This document shows positions 52,662-62,525 of a stretch of DNA of 64,000 nucleotides, in pieces. Within the stretch, counting starts at the first letter, position 1, and the number at the start of each line of letters is the position of its first letter. Source of the DNA: Pantoea eucrina (GTDB lineage: Bacteria > Pseudomonadota > Gammaproteobacteria > Enterobacterales > Enterobacteriaceae); NCBI RefSeq assembly GCF_001691555.1, contig NZ_MAYN01000008.1:1232682-1296681 (forward strand), read 5' to 3'. A model generated the notes under the pieces. The model saw only the letters and a program-made list of their open reading frames with translations. It did not search any database and was not told the origin of the DNA. The translations under genes were made by a program, and so were the position numbers.

Positions 52662-53994
52662 AGCGGGACTCTACAGCGCACGCAGCTATCTCACCATTCT
52701 GATCGGTTTTCTGATTGGCTTTGCCATTGTGCTGTGGGTCGAGCATCAGATGCCCACCCGCACGGAAACCACGGACGGAATTATCCTGAGCGAACGCTTC
52801 CCCGCGCTGCCGGAAACGCGTGAGCTGACGTTCGAAGAAGCGGTATGGGCACGCGTGGCGTGGCAATACTTTGTCAACAACACCCAGCCCAACGGGCTGG
52901 CGAACGCGGAAGCGGATAATCCCTGGCTGAGCCTGTGGAGCAGCGGCAGCTATCTGCTGGCAACCATTGCCGCCCGCCAGCTGGAGGTGATTGATGCCGC
53001 TGAGTTTGACGATCGCATCAGCTCCGCGCTTGAGGCGCTGGGCCGGCTGCCGCTGCAGCCGGATAACCTCCCCGCCGCCTTCTATCAGGCGGACACCCTG
53101 ACGCCGCTCGATCAGGAGACGGCGCGCCCTGGCTCCGCTATCGATATGGGCCGTCTGCTGATGCCGCTGCAGATCCTGCTGTGGCGCTATCCGCAGCACG
53201 CCGTTGCCGTACAGCAGCTGCTGGCGGGCTGGCAGCTGAATGCGCTGCTGCAGAGCAGCGGTCCGCAGGGCGCCAGCCTGCCGGTCAATCGCTGGGTGAT
53301 CCGCAGCGACGACCCGCGCGGCAGCTACGGCTACCGTCTCTATGCGGGCAGCGTGCTGCGGCTGATCAACAGCACGGCGGGACTGGCGGTCAGCCAGCCG
53401 CCGGACGGACTGAAGATGATTGAGATTGAGGGGCACGCGGTGCCTGATGAAGGGATCCGCACGCCGTGGGGCAAGCAGCCGTCGCTTATCAGCTCGCCCT
53501 ACCTGCTGACCGGGCTGGAGCAGGGCTTTGATGCGCGCAGCGGCGAGATCAGCTGGCGCATTATGCAAATCCTGCAGCAGCGCACCGGCAAACCCGATTC
53601 GCGCGGTGACATCAGCGCCGACTATGCCGAACAGGCGCCGGATTTCAACGCGGCGCTGCCGGGCCGTCAGCCGCAGCGCGGGGCACCGCAGCATACCGTT
53701 GCCCCGCTGCCCAATCAGGCGCTGCTCTCGGTCCGCACCGCCTTTGCCTGGTATGCCCTGTTCCGTAACAGCTGGAGCGAGGCACTGCGCCAGCAGATGC
53801 TGCCGCTGCTGGTGCCGGGCAAAGGCTGGCAGGCGGGCTTTAACCCTGACGGCAGCGTGAACGCTGCCCTGAATGCCGATACCAATGCGATGGTGCTGGA
53901 GAGTCTCTCCTATATCGCCCACGGACAGCTGCTCTGCCTGGGCTGCCTGTCTCAGCCCCCCGCAACCGCACGCAACAAGGAGCAAGAACAATGA
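52651..53994 (+). CDS. DUF3131 protein, first and degenerate copy
   Basis: A 447-residue protein. One N-terminal helix (YLTILIGFLIGFAIVLWVEH) anchors it; the rest is periplasmic. It keeps early family features: ARVAWQYFVNNTQPNGLANA, LWSSGSYLLATIAARQLEVI and GSAIDMGRLLMPLQIL. It lacks the EGRLG-x-E-x-YAA-GF-LWGF motif and the WNT-x-x-D stretch of the two copies downstream. DUF3131 is thought to have an (alpha/alpha)6 fold related to glucan-active enzymes; this copy may be a scaffold. It overlaps both neighbours. Confidence 0.82.
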   Translation: MSLKAGLYSARSYLTILIGFLIGFAIVLWVEHQMPTRTETTDGIILSERFPALPETRELTFEEAVWARVAWQYFVNNTQPNGLANAEADNPWLSLWSSGSYLLATIAARQLEVIDAAEFDDRISSALEALGRLPLQPDNLPAAFYQADTLTPLDQETARPGSAIDMGRLLMPLQILLWRYPQHAVAVQQLLAGWQLNALLQSSGPQGASLPVNRWVIRSDDPRGSYGYRLYAGSVLRLINSTAGLAVSQPPDGLKMIEIEGHAVPDEGIRTPWGKQPSLISSPYLLTGLEQGFDARSGEISWRIMQILQQRTGKPDSRGDISADYAEQAPDFNAALPGRQPQRGAPQHTVAPLPNQALLSVRTAFAWYALFRNSWSEALRQQMLPLLVPGKGWQAGFNPDGSVNAALNADTNAMVLESLSYIAHGQLLCLGCLSQPPATARNKEQEQ

Positions 53995-55541
53995 GAGTGC
54001 TATCGCTACGACACGCTGGCCTGGCGGGGCTGACGCTGCTGCTGGCCCTGTGGATGCTGTCGCTGCAGGCGGCTGTCAGCCTGCCCGCATCCGACTATAA
54101 AAGCCGCCACGGTGACCTGACGCCGCGGGAGATGCAGGTGGCGCGCAACGCCTGGTCCTATTTTGTCGCTAACTACCAGCCCACCACCGGTCTGGTGAAC
54201 GCGGTGAATAAATACCCCTCCACCACCATGTGGGACAGCGGCTCTTATCTGGCCGCGCTGACCGCAGCACGCGAGCTGGGGATCATTGACAAGGCGGAGT
54301 TTGATCGCCGCTTTCTGCAGTTTATCGCCACGCTGAACAAGCTGGTGCTGTTTCAGAACCAGGTACCCAACAAAGCCTACAACACCATTACCGGTCAGAA
54401 GGTGGACTACCTGAACAAACCGGGCGAGATTGGCTTCTCCGCTATCGATATTGGCCGCATGCTGCTCTGGCTGAAGATTATCAAAGAGCGCTATCCGGAG
54501 CATGGCAACAGCATTGATAATGTCGTGCTGGGCTGGGACTTTACCCACGTAGTGGATGAGTGCGGCACGCTCTATGGCGCCTACCTCGATAAGCAGAAGC
54601 AGCCTCAGTATGTGCAGGAGGGGCGGCTTGGCTATGAGGAGTATGCGGCGGCGGGCTATCAGCTGTGGGGATTCACCACCTGTCAGGCGAGCCGGCCTGA
54701 GCCCTATGCGCTGGCGGATATCTACTGCGTGCTGGTGCCCTACGACTCGCGCGATCCGCGGCTGACCAATCAGCATAACTACGTGGTCACCGAATCCTAT
54801 CTGCTGCATGGCCTGGAGATGGGCTGGGACAACAGCGACGATCGTGAAGCGCGCCCCAACAACCACTCTCATCCGTGGATGAAGAACTTCGCCGATCGGG
54901 TCTATCAGGCGCAGGAGAACCGCTACATGATCACCGGTACCCTGACGGCGCGCTCCGAACACCAGCTCGATAAATCCCCCTACTTTGTCTATGACACCGT
55001 ATTCAGCGACGGCTTCAACTGGAACACCATCACCGATAAAGGCCAGTATGTGCCCAATGTGGCGGCTGTTTCGCTGAAGGCCGCACTCGGCATGTGGGTG
55101 CTGTGGAACTCCCCTTATACCGATCGCCTGTTTGACGCGATTGAAAACGCCGATGAGAAAGACAAAGGCTACTACGAAGGGCTCTATGAGAATGGCGACG
55201 GCCCGATCAAAGAGTTCACCGCCAACAACAACGGCATCATGCTGGAAGCGCTGCTGTTCAAAAAACAGGGCAAGCTGCTGCGCTTTAACACTAACGATGC
55301 GCGCAGCCGCAGCTATGCGCCCTCCCTGTGGGAAAAGCGCCTGGTAGATCTGTTTGAAGAGAACAACACGCGTCGCAACCGGCCTTTCCTGGAGGTGACG
55401 CCCGGCATAAAAACCTGGTGCGATCAGAGCGGGACCGCCGTGCGCAGCGCACCGAAGTGCAGCGCCTGCAAATGCGCCCGCTGCGACAGCAGTGCGCCCG
55501 TTAAACTTCCGCCGGTAGCGACCTCATGCCTAAAACCCTAG
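53991..55541 (+). CDS. DUF3131 protein, second copy with Cys-rich tail
   Basis: A 516-residue exported protein with a signal anchor (LAGLTLLLALWMLSLQAAVS, residues ~10-30). Complete family motifs: ARNAWSYFVANYQPTTGLVN, MWDSGSYLAALTAARELGI, GFSAIDIGRMLLWLKI, EGRLGYEEYAAAGYQLWGFT, DGFNWNTITDKGQYVPN and NNGIMLEALLFKKQGKLL. Conserved acids in WDSGS, EGRLGYEEY and near WNT are candidate catalytic residues. The last ~45 residues hold six Cys (including CSACKCARC), which neither other copy has. AGGAG eight bases before the ATG, which overlaps the previous stop. Confidence 0.85.
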   Translation: MRVLSLRHAGLAGLTLLLALWMLSLQAAVSLPASDYKSRHGDLTPREMQVARNAWSYFVANYQPTTGLVNAVNKYPSTTMWDSGSYLAALTAARELGIIDKAEFDRRFLQFIATLNKLVLFQNQVPNKAYNTITGQKVDYLNKPGEIGFSAIDIGRMLLWLKIIKERYPEHGNSIDNVVLGWDFTHVVDECGTLYGAYLDKQKQPQYVQEGRLGYEEYAAAGYQLWGFTTCQASRPEPYALADIYCVLVPYDSRDPRLTNQHNYVVTESYLLHGLEMGWDNSDDREARPNNHSHPWMKNFADRVYQAQENRYMITGTLTARSEHQLDKSPYFVYDTVFSDGFNWNTITDKGQYVPNVAAVSLKAALGMWVLWNSPYTDRLFDAIENADEKDKGYYEGLYENGDGPIKEFTANNNGIMLEALLFKKQGKLLRFNTNDARSRSYAPSLWEKRLVDLFEENNTRRNRPFLEVTPGIKTWCDQSGTAVRSAPKCSACKCARCDSSAPVKLPPVATSCLKP

Positions 55542-56923
55542 TGCGTATTACCGGGCTGGTCGTGGCTCTGCTGCTGGCGCTCGGAGCCTGGCTGCTGCTG
55601 CGTCATGAGGGGGCGGGCTGGCGCTGGCTGGCAAACGGCGGCTGGCACACCACCGCCCGCACCGGCGCGCTGACGTCTGAGGAGCAGCGCTGGGCCACGG
55701 TGGCCTGGCGCTATTTTGAGAACAACAGCGAGCCGGGCAGCGGCCTGGTCAGCGGCAGCGACCGGCGACCGGTCGTCAGCCTGTGGCAGATGGGGGATAC
55801 GCTGATTGCGCTGACCGCGGCGCGTGAGCTGCAGCTTATCGACGATCGCCGTTTTGACCACCAGCTCAGTCAGCTGCTTGGCAGCCTTAATCGCCTCCCC
55901 CTCACCCAAAGCGGCGTGCCCAATCTGCTCTATAACAGCCGGACGCTGGCGATGGTAGGCTATAGCAATACGCCACAGGTGATCGGCTGGTCCTCACGCG
56001 ATATGGCGCGCCTGATGATGGCGCTGCAGGTCGTGGCAACGTTTCACCCGCAGTATGGTGAATACCTGCAGCGCATCATCCTGCGCTGGAACTTCTGTCC
56101 GGTGGTGGATAAACAGGGCCAGCTCAGTGCCGGTATGTGGCAGCAGAAGCAGATGCGCATACAGCCGGAGGGACGGCTGGGCGACAGTGAATACAGCGCC
56201 GCCGGCTTCGGGCTGTGGGGTTTTGCTAACCAGCAGTCGCTGCAGCCTCCGGCGCAGCATGTCATTATCGACGGGCTGGCGCTGGATATCGACAGCCGCG
56301 ATCCCCGCACCACCTGGACGCCCGCTGCCATTACCACGCTGCCCTGGGTGCTGAGCGGGCTGGAGTATGGCTGGCAGCTGCCGGGGGCCGACCGCGCCCA
56401 AATCCGTCAGCTGCGCCAGCGTGCCAGTCTGGTTTATCAGGTGCAGGAGCGGCGCTGGCAGCGTCAGGGGATCTTAACGGCCCGCAGCGATTTTGCCCTC
56501 ACCGTCGCGCCGTGGCACGTCAACGACACCATTTTTGCTAACGGCTACGCCTGGAACACGCTGACTGACGACAACAAATGGGTGCCGACGCTGGCGCAGG
56601 TCTCTACCCGTGCGGTATTTGGCCTCTGGGCGCTCTGGGACACGCCGTTTACCGATGCGCTGATGCGCACCACCCGGCTGCAGTATGATCCGGCGCGCGG
56701 CTGGTATGAGGGGCGCACGGAGGCGACCGGGGACTATAACCGCGCTATCACCCTCTCCACTAACGCGATGGTGCTGGAAGCGCTGCTGTTTAAAACCCGC
56801 ATGAAACCGCTGATCGACAGCGAAAACCCCGGGAGCCGCCAGTTCTTCCGTCAGCAGCTGGCCGATCCGTTCCGTGTGCCGCAGCGCTGCCTGCCGTTCA
56901 CCGCCCCGCTGGCCGAAGAATAA
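55526..56923 (+). CDS. DUF3131 protein, third copy
   Basis: A 465-residue protein with an N-terminal anchor (LVVALLLALGAWLLLRHEGA). Motifs follow the second copy: ATVAWRYFENNSEPGSGLVS, LWQMGDTLIALTAARELQLI, GWSSRDMARLMMALQV, EGRLGDSEYSAAGFGLWGF, NGYAWNTLTDDNKWVPTLAQ and NAMVLEALLFKTR. WDSG is replaced by WQMG, so one acid seen in copy two is absent. It overlaps the upstream gene by 16 bases without a clear Shine-Dalgarno, indicating translational coupling. Confidence 0.84.
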   Translation: MPKTLVRITGLVVALLLALGAWLLLRHEGAGWRWLANGGWHTTARTGALTSEEQRWATVAWRYFENNSEPGSGLVSGSDRRPVVSLWQMGDTLIALTAARELQLIDDRRFDHQLSQLLGSLNRLPLTQSGVPNLLYNSRTLAMVGYSNTPQVIGWSSRDMARLMMALQVVATFHPQYGEYLQRIILRWNFCPVVDKQGQLSAGMWQQKQMRIQPEGRLGDSEYSAAGFGLWGFANQQSLQPPAQHVIIDGLALDIDSRDPRTTWTPAAITTLPWVLSGLEYGWQLPGADRAQIRQLRQRASLVYQVQERRWQRQGILTARSDFALTVAPWHVNDTIFANGYAWNTLTDDNKWVPTLAQVSTRAVFGLWALWDTPFTDALMRTTRLQYDPARGWYEGRTEATGDYNRAITLSTNAMVLEALLFKTRMKPLIDSENPGSRQFFRQQLADPFRVPQRCLPFTAPLAEE

Positions 56924-56933
56924 GGAGAAACTG

Positions 56934-59630
56934 ATGCCGGAAAGCCTGTTACCCAAAGCGCTGGACTCCCTGCGCGCCGCGGTGCTGATGTATGACGCGC
57001 AGGAGCGGCTGGTGGCGTATAACCAGCAGGTGGTCTGTTTCTATCCCGGGATGGAGCAGCGTATCCGCGTCGGCATGACGCTGACCGAGCTGGCGCAGGA
57101 TTTTATCGCTTCCGCCTACATGACAGAGGATGACCGCAGCCGTCAGGCGATGATCGATAACCTCGTGAGCCGCTGCCGGCTCGACAACCACAGTGAGATG
57201 CGGCGCATTGCTAACCGGCAGGTGTTTGTCCAGCATAACCGCACGCCTGAAGGCGGGATAGTCAGTCTGCATATTGACGTCTCAGGCTATACGCTGATTG
57301 ACGCGTCGCGACGGCAGCTGCACGCTGACTTTGTGCTGGCAGCAGAATCGACCCAGATTGGCATCTGGGACTGGCAGCAGCAGAACGATCTGCTGCAGGT
57401 CAATGATGCGCTGCTCAATATGCTGGGCTATCCGCGTGAAACCTGGCACTACAGCGCCACCTTTCTCGATACGCTGCTGCACCCGGACGATCGCGAACCG
57501 CTGCAGCAGCTGTTTGCCTCTGCCAGCAATAAACAGCTGCCGGTATTTGAACGTGAAATTCGCCTGCTGCACCGCAGCGGCAACTACCGCTGGATGCTGC
57601 TTTCCGGTCAGGTGGCCAGCGTTACGGTCAGCGGCGAAACGGAACGCGTCATTGGCACGCTGCAGGATATTACCAAGCGTAAAGAGGCAGAGCAGCTCTC
57701 ACTGCAGGCCATTGCCGCTGCACACGCGGCCAACGAAGCCAAAAGCGCGTTTCTGGCAAACATGAGCCATGAGATCCGCACGCCGATGAACGGTATTCTG
57801 GGTATGACGCAGCTCTGTCTTGATACCCGGCTGACCGCAGAACAGCGTGAGTACATGACGCTGGTCTATCACTCAGCCCACACCCTGCTGCGTATCATTA
57901 ACGATATTCTCGACTACTCCAAAATAGAGGCGGGAAAAATTGAGCTGGATGAAGAGCAGTTTGAGATCCGCCCGTTTCTGCACGCCGTGGCCCGGCCGCT
58001 GATGCCGGCCGCCAGCGAAAAAGCGCTGGAGCTGCTGATTAACGTCACCCCGGATGTCCCCGCTACCTTTCTCGCTGACACCGTGCGACTGCGCCAGATC
58101 CTGACCAACCTCATCAGCAACGCGCTGAAGTTCACCCATCAGGGCGAGGTTGAACTGGCCGTGACGCGCGATGCCACGCACAACCGGCTGCGCTTTCAGG
58201 TGCGCGACACCGGCATCGGTATTCCACCGGAGAAGCAGCAGCTGATATTTGAATCCTTCAGCCAAGCAGACACCTCTACCACCCGCAAATATGGCGGCAC
58301 CGGGCTCGGGCTGACCATCTCTGCCCGGCTGGTGGAGCGGCTGGGCGGTTCGCTCACCGTACAGAGTGAACCGGGGCGCGGCAGTACCTTTACCTTTTCT
58401 CTGCCGTTGCCGGCGCAGCACGACAGCGATCCGGTGCGGCACTCACTGCGCCTGACGCCGGTACCGGTGCTGGTTGTGGATGACAACGCCACCAACCGCC
58501 ATCTGCTGGGCGATATGCTGCGCAATATGGGTCTGCAGCCCAGCCTGGCGGCCAGCGCCGCCGATGCGCTGGCGCTGCTGCAGGCGCAGCCCGACTTTCC
58601 GCTGATCCTGCTGGATGCGCAGATGCCCGATCGGGATGGCCTCGACCTGGCGCGGGAGATCCGTGCCAACCCGCAGCTGGCAGCCAGTCAGATTATTATG
58701 CTCAGCTCAATGAGCCGGGCGATGGACGCGGAACAGCTGCAGCAGCTTGGCGTGGATAAGTTTCTGGCAAAACCGATCGATCAGCGTGAGCTCTATGATG
58801 CGCTGGCGGCCGCATCCGGCCAGCGGCAGCACGCCAGCGGTCCGGAAAGCGCGCCGGCCAGCCCCGTGACCGACCCCGCCACGCAGGCGCTGCGCATTCT
58901 GCTCGCCGAAGATAATCTGGTGAATCAGAAGCTTGCTGCCCACTTTCTGACCCGGCTCGGGCATCACTTTGCCATCGCCGGTAACGGCCTGGAGGCGCTG
59001 AGGCTGCTGGCGCAGGATAGCTGGGACCTGGTGCTGATGGATCTGCAGATGCCGGAGCTGGACGGTGAAAAAGCGACGCGTCTGATCCGCGAACGCGAAG
59101 CCGCCGCGTCGCCGCCCCGCCATCAGCGCATCATCGCCATGACGGCGCACGCGATGAAAGGCGATGAAGAGTACTGTCTGCAGAACGGCTTTGATGGCTA
59201 CGTGGCCAAGCCGGTGAGCCAGGAGATGCTGCACCAGGAGATCGGCCGCGTTATGGCGCTGCCCGATCCGGCCGCAGACGACATGCCAGCCCCACCCGGC
59301 GACGTCGCCGCGCTGGCACAGCAGCTCGGGCTGGACGAGTCGCTGCTGCGTGAACTGCTGCTGCTGTTTGCCGAATCCCTGACGGAGATCGAGACGCAGC
59401 TGATGACCGCGCTGAATGAGAGCGACTGGACGAGCGTGTCACGCCACTGTCACAAGCTGCGGGGCGAAGCCGCTATTTTCGGGTTTACGGCGTTAACCCA
59501 TACGCTGCAAACCGCTGAAACGCACATCCGTCAGGGTGATGTCCTTGACGCAGCGCAGCTGCGCGAAGATCTGACACAACAGAGTACCCGGGTGCGCCAG
59601 CAGCTGCGCACGCTGCTGGAGGAGAACTGA
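56934..59630 (+). CDS. Soluble hybrid histidine kinase (PAS-PAS-HK-REC-REC-Hpt)
   Basis: An 898-residue protein without membrane helices. Residues ~10-120 and ~135-255 are PAS-like (the second with WDWQQQNDLLQVNDALLNML and a PAC end RVIGTLQDITKRKEAE). The phospho-acceptor is FLANMSHEIRTPMNGILGM (~residue 285); ATPase boxes RQILTNLISNALKFTHQGEV, DTGIGIP and GGTGLGLTIS follow. First receiver: VLVVDDNATN and LLDAQMPDRDG (~565); second: LLAEDNLVNQ and LMDLQMPELDG (~705). A C-terminal Hpt domain has HCHKLRGEAAIFG (~845). No DNA-binding output. It may feed the response regulator-phosphatase of the left operon. AGGAG six bases before ATG. Confidence 0.93.
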   Translation: MPESLLPKALDSLRAAVLMYDAQERLVAYNQQVVCFYPGMEQRIRVGMTLTELAQDFIASAYMTEDDRSRQAMIDNLVSRCRLDNHSEMRRIANRQVFVQHNRTPEGGIVSLHIDVSGYTLIDASRRQLHADFVLAAESTQIGIWDWQQQNDLLQVNDALLNMLGYPRETWHYSATFLDTLLHPDDREPLQQLFASASNKQLPVFEREIRLLHRSGNYRWMLLSGQVASVTVSGETERVIGTLQDITKRKEAEQLSLQAIAAAHAANEAKSAFLANMSHEIRTPMNGILGMTQLCLDTRLTAEQREYMTLVYHSAHTLLRIINDILDYSKIEAGKIELDEEQFEIRPFLHAVARPLMPAASEKALELLINVTPDVPATFLADTVRLRQILTNLISNALKFTHQGEVELAVTRDATHNRLRFQVRDTGIGIPPEKQQLIFESFSQADTSTTRKYGGTGLGLTISARLVERLGGSLTVQSEPGRGSTFTFSLPLPAQHDSDPVRHSLRLTPVPVLVVDDNATNRHLLGDMLRNMGLQPSLAASAADALALLQAQPDFPLILLDAQMPDRDGLDLAREIRANPQLAASQIIMLSSMSRAMDAEQLQQLGVDKFLAKPIDQRELYDALAAASGQRQHASGPESAPASPVTDPATQALRILLAEDNLVNQKLAAHFLTRLGHHFAIAGNGLEALRLLAQDSWDLVLMDLQMPELDGEKATRLIREREAAASPPRHQRIIAMTAHAMKGDEEYCLQNGFDGYVAKPVSQEMLHQEIGRVMALPDPAADDMPAPPGDVAALAQQLGLDESLLRELLLLFAESLTEIETQLMTALNESDWTSVSRHCHKLRGEAAIFGFTALTHTLQTAETHIRQGDVLDAAQLREDLTQQSTRVRQQLRTLLEEN

Positions 59631-61834
59631 TGCGAACGTTACTGCCCCTGCTGCTGATCGTCAGCCTGCCCGCTGCGGCGGTCAGTGAGGTACCGGTCAG
59701 CTGGTCGCTGGCCGGACAATGGCGCGTGCATGACGCTAATACGCCCGGCTTTGACGGCTGGCGCGGCACGGACAGCGGATGGCCGACGCTGCGCGTCCCC
59801 GCCAACTGGTATACTGCCGGACGCGATCATCAGGGCGCGCTCTGGTACCGCCATGAGTTCTCGCTGCCGCCGCTGCAGGCGGATCAGCGGGCGACGCTGG
59901 AGTTTGACGGCGTTGATTACCTGGCTGACGTCTGGCTCAACGGTCACCAGCTGGCGCAGCATGAAGGATATTTCCAGCGCTTTGCCGTGGATCTCACCGA
60001 CAGCCTGCGCCGCTACAACCGGCTGGCCGTGCGGGTCGACAGCCCGCGCGAAGCGACGCCAGGCACCTGGCCGCTGCATAAGAACCTGATGAAAGGGATC
60101 CTGAACCAGCACGATACGCGCCCCGGCGGCGCCTGGAGCGATCGCGGTCAGGAGGCGAACTCCGGCGGCATCTGGGCGCCGGTGCGGCTGCGTATCAGCC
60201 GCGGCGCAACGATCGATCAGCTGATCCTGCGTCCTGACTGGTCTCAGGGGCTGGCGCAGCCGCAGCTCTCTGCCGAACTGCGCTATCGCGCCCCGGTCGC
60301 GGCTGATGCCACGCTGACCCTGCGCGCCGCGCCGGATAACTTCTCCGGCACCGCGTTTCAGCTGCAGCAGCGCGTCCGGCTGGCGGCCACCGGCGACGCG
60401 CCGGCGCGCCTGCGGGTGACGCTGCCGATGCCGGCGGCGCGTCTGTGGTGGCCGGTGGATTACGGCAAGCCGCATCTTTATCAGGTCAGCGCCACGCTCC
60501 GTGACGATCGCGGCGTCATGGACCGGCGCAGCAGCCGCACCGGTCTGCGCAAGGTGGAGGCGCTGGAAAATAATCAGGGCTGGCGCATCAACGATCGGCG
60601 CATCTTTGTTCGCGGTACAAATTACATCGGCTCGCCGTGGCTCAGCAGCATGAATAAAGCGCGCTATCTGCGCGATTTTGCGCTGGTGGAGAAGATGAAC
60701 GCCAACGCTATCCGCGTGCATGGCCACGTTGCGGGCCGTGCGCTTTATGAGGCGGCTGACGAGCGCGGCCTGCTGATCTGGCAGGATGTGCCGCTGCAGT
60801 GGGGCTATAACGACTCTGCCGGATTTGCGGATAACGCGGTGGCGCAGACCCGCGCGATGATCGGGCAGTTTGGCAACTCACCGGCTATCGTGGTCTGGGG
60901 CGGCCAGAACGAGCCGCCGTTTAACTCGCCGTGGATGGAAAAGCGTTTTCCCGACTGGCATAAAGATCTCAATCGTACCCTGACCCGGCGGGTAGCCGAC
61001 GCGCTGGCGGAAGATCGCAGCCGCATCGTGCATCCTTATTCAGCTGTGGAGGAGCACTACTGGGCAGGCTGGTATTTTGGCACGCTGAATAATCTGCTTG
61101 AACCGGCAAAAACGGCCACCGTCACGGAGTTTGGTGCACAGGCGCTGCCAGACCTGGCGACGCTGAAAACGATCATTCCGCGCCGCGAATGGTGGCCTGC
61201 CTCAACCGAACCTGGCGATCCGCTCTGGACCCGCTGGAAGTATCATAATTTCCAGCCGATCCAGACGTTTAAAAATGCAGGCGTCAGCCGGGGCAAGAAC
61301 ATTCAGGACTTCATCAAAAATACCCAGCGCTATCAGGCGCAGCTGGTCGCCGTTGCCGCTGAAAGCTACCGGCGTCAGCGCTTTCAGCCGGTGACCGCGC
61401 TGTTTCAGTTTATGTTTGTTGAGACCTGGCCTTCAATCAACTGGGGCGTGGTGGATTATCGGCGTCAGCCGAAAGCGGGCTATTACGCGCTGCAGCGCGC
61501 CTATCAGCCGCTGCTGCCCTCTATCGATCCCCATACGATGAACTGGCAGGCTGCCCGGCCCGGCGCGCTGTCACTCTGGGTCATCAACGACCTGCCGCAG
61601 ACGTTTCCGGCGCTGACGCTGCGCTGGCGGGCCGGCCAGCAGGGTCACCTGCTCGCCAGCGGCGAACGGCAGGTCACGGCAGCCGCTGACACCGGCCGTA
61701 AGGTGCTCGATGTCCCGCTCACCCCCATCAGCGCCGCCCCGCTGCGGGTGCAGACCTGGCTTATCGACGCACAGGGAAAAACGCTGGCAGAAAACCAGCT
61801 GGAGCTGGAGGTGGCGCCCGCGGACGCCAGGTAA
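59630..61834 (+). CDS. Secreted glycoside hydrolase family 2 protein
   Basis: A 734-residue enzyme with a signal peptide (residues 1-19, LLPLLLIVSLPAAAVS). Jelly-roll sugar-binding domain ~25-190 (GALWYRHEFSLPP, DGVDYLADVWLNGHQLAQHE), Ig-like domain ~190-310, catalytic barrel ~315-620: FVRGTNYIGSPWL, VWGGQNEPPFN (acid/base Glu, ~residue 427) and TVTEFGAQALP (nucleophile Glu, ~500). The N-terminal region resembles beta-mannosidase/exo-glucosaminidase types, but the specificity is open. It overlaps the kinase stop by one base and ends the operon. It probably trims or degrades the glycan made by the upstream GT2. Confidence 0.9.
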   Translation: MRTLLPLLLIVSLPAAAVSEVPVSWSLAGQWRVHDANTPGFDGWRGTDSGWPTLRVPANWYTAGRDHQGALWYRHEFSLPPLQADQRATLEFDGVDYLADVWLNGHQLAQHEGYFQRFAVDLTDSLRRYNRLAVRVDSPREATPGTWPLHKNLMKGILNQHDTRPGGAWSDRGQEANSGGIWAPVRLRISRGATIDQLILRPDWSQGLAQPQLSAELRYRAPVAADATLTLRAAPDNFSGTAFQLQQRVRLAATGDAPARLRVTLPMPAARLWWPVDYGKPHLYQVSATLRDDRGVMDRRSSRTGLRKVEALENNQGWRINDRRIFVRGTNYIGSPWLSSMNKARYLRDFALVEKMNANAIRVHGHVAGRALYEAADERGLLIWQDVPLQWGYNDSAGFADNAVAQTRAMIGQFGNSPAIVVWGGQNEPPFNSPWMEKRFPDWHKDLNRTLTRRVADALAEDRSRIVHPYSAVEEHYWAGWYFGTLNNLLEPAKTATVTEFGAQALPDLATLKTIIPRREWWPASTEPGDPLWTRWKYHNFQPIQTFKNAGVSRGKNIQDFIKNTQRYQAQLVAVAAESYRRQRFQPVTALFQFMFVETWPSINWGVVDYRRQPKAGYYALQRAYQPLLPSIDPHTMNWQAARPGALSLWVINDLPQTFPALTLRWRAGQQGHLLASGERQVTAAADTGRKVLDVPLTPISAAPLRVQTWLIDAQGKTLAENQLELEVAPADAR

Positions 61835-61861
61835 CGACCCGCCCGGCAAGGTCGCGGGCGT
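61834..61861. terminator. Hairpin between GH2 gene and PEBP gene
   Basis: ACG(A)CCCGC / GCGGGCGT, eight pairs with one bulged A, between convergent genes. No T run, so only a tentative end signal. Confidence 0.4.
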
Positions 61862-61867
61862 GGCGGT

Positions 61868-62419
61868 TTACTCGTCGTTGGTAAAGCGGCCGACGCGGGT
61901 GGCACCAGCCAGCGCATGGCCTTTAAGCTGAGCGATCAGCGCATCATGCGTCAGCCCGGCAGGCAGCGCGTCTGCCGGCAGATCGGTGGCGATAATCACA
62001 AAATTGTAGTGATGCATGCCGCTGCCTGCAGGCGGACAGGGTCCGTAGTAGCGCGCCGTGCCGGGGCTGTTGGTGCCGCCGGTATAACCGGCCCCTCTGC
62101 TCAGTTCGCCGCGCGCAAACTGCTGCCGTCCGGCCGGAATGTTATACGCCACCATATGCACCACGCCGAGCCCTTTTGCCCCCACCGGATCGGTCATCAG
62201 CAGCGCAAAGCTGCGCGTGCCCGGCGGTGCATCATGCCAGCTGAACGCGGGCGACAGGTTCTCGCCGCTGCATGCCGGATTGCCCGGTTTATTACCGGCA
62301 AACGCTTTCTGCAGCATACCGCCATCCTGAAAATCAGGCGACTGCAGGGTGAATACCGGTGCGGCCAGCGCGCTGACCGGCAACGCCAGCGCCAGTAACG
62401 CCATTTTTACGCTGTTCAT
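61868..62419 (-). CDS. Periplasmic PEBP/Raf-kinase-inhibitor-like protein (YbcL type)
   Basis: A 183-residue protein of the YbhB/YbcL family. Residues 1-20 are a signal peptide (MALLALALPVSALA). The mature core has CSGENLSPAFSWHDAPPGTR, FALLMTDPVGAKGLGVVHMV and the ligand-pocket YYGPCPPAGSGMHHYNFVI, all PEBP hallmarks. An export signal favours YbcL over cytosolic YbhB. The ligand is unknown. ATG 62419 follows GGGAG at six bases; ATG 62452 lacks such a site. It is convergent with the GH2 gene and divergent from lhr. Confidence 0.9.
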   Translation of the reverse strand: MNSVKMALLALALPVSALAAPVFTLQSPDFQDGGMLQKAFAGNKPGNPACSGENLSPAFSWHDAPPGTRSFALLMTDPVGAKGLGVVHMVAYNIPAGRQQFARGELSRGAGYTGGTNSPGTARYYGPCPPAGSGMHHYNFVIIATDLPADALPAGLTHDALIAQLKGHALAGATRVGRFTNDE

Positions 62420-62525
62420 CAAAAGCTCCCGTAATAAATCGCTGAGCATCAAGTATATAACCTGTTCAGCCGCGCGCGGACGACTACACTGCTAATCGCG
62501 CCCTTTTACCCGCAAGGAGTCCGGG

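Noticed and set aside
52606..53991. 461-codon open frame on the minus strand opposite the first DUF3131 gene
   Set aside because: It mirrors the plus-strand gene, is rich in Arg/Gln/His typical of antisense frames in GC-rich DNA, and has no family features.
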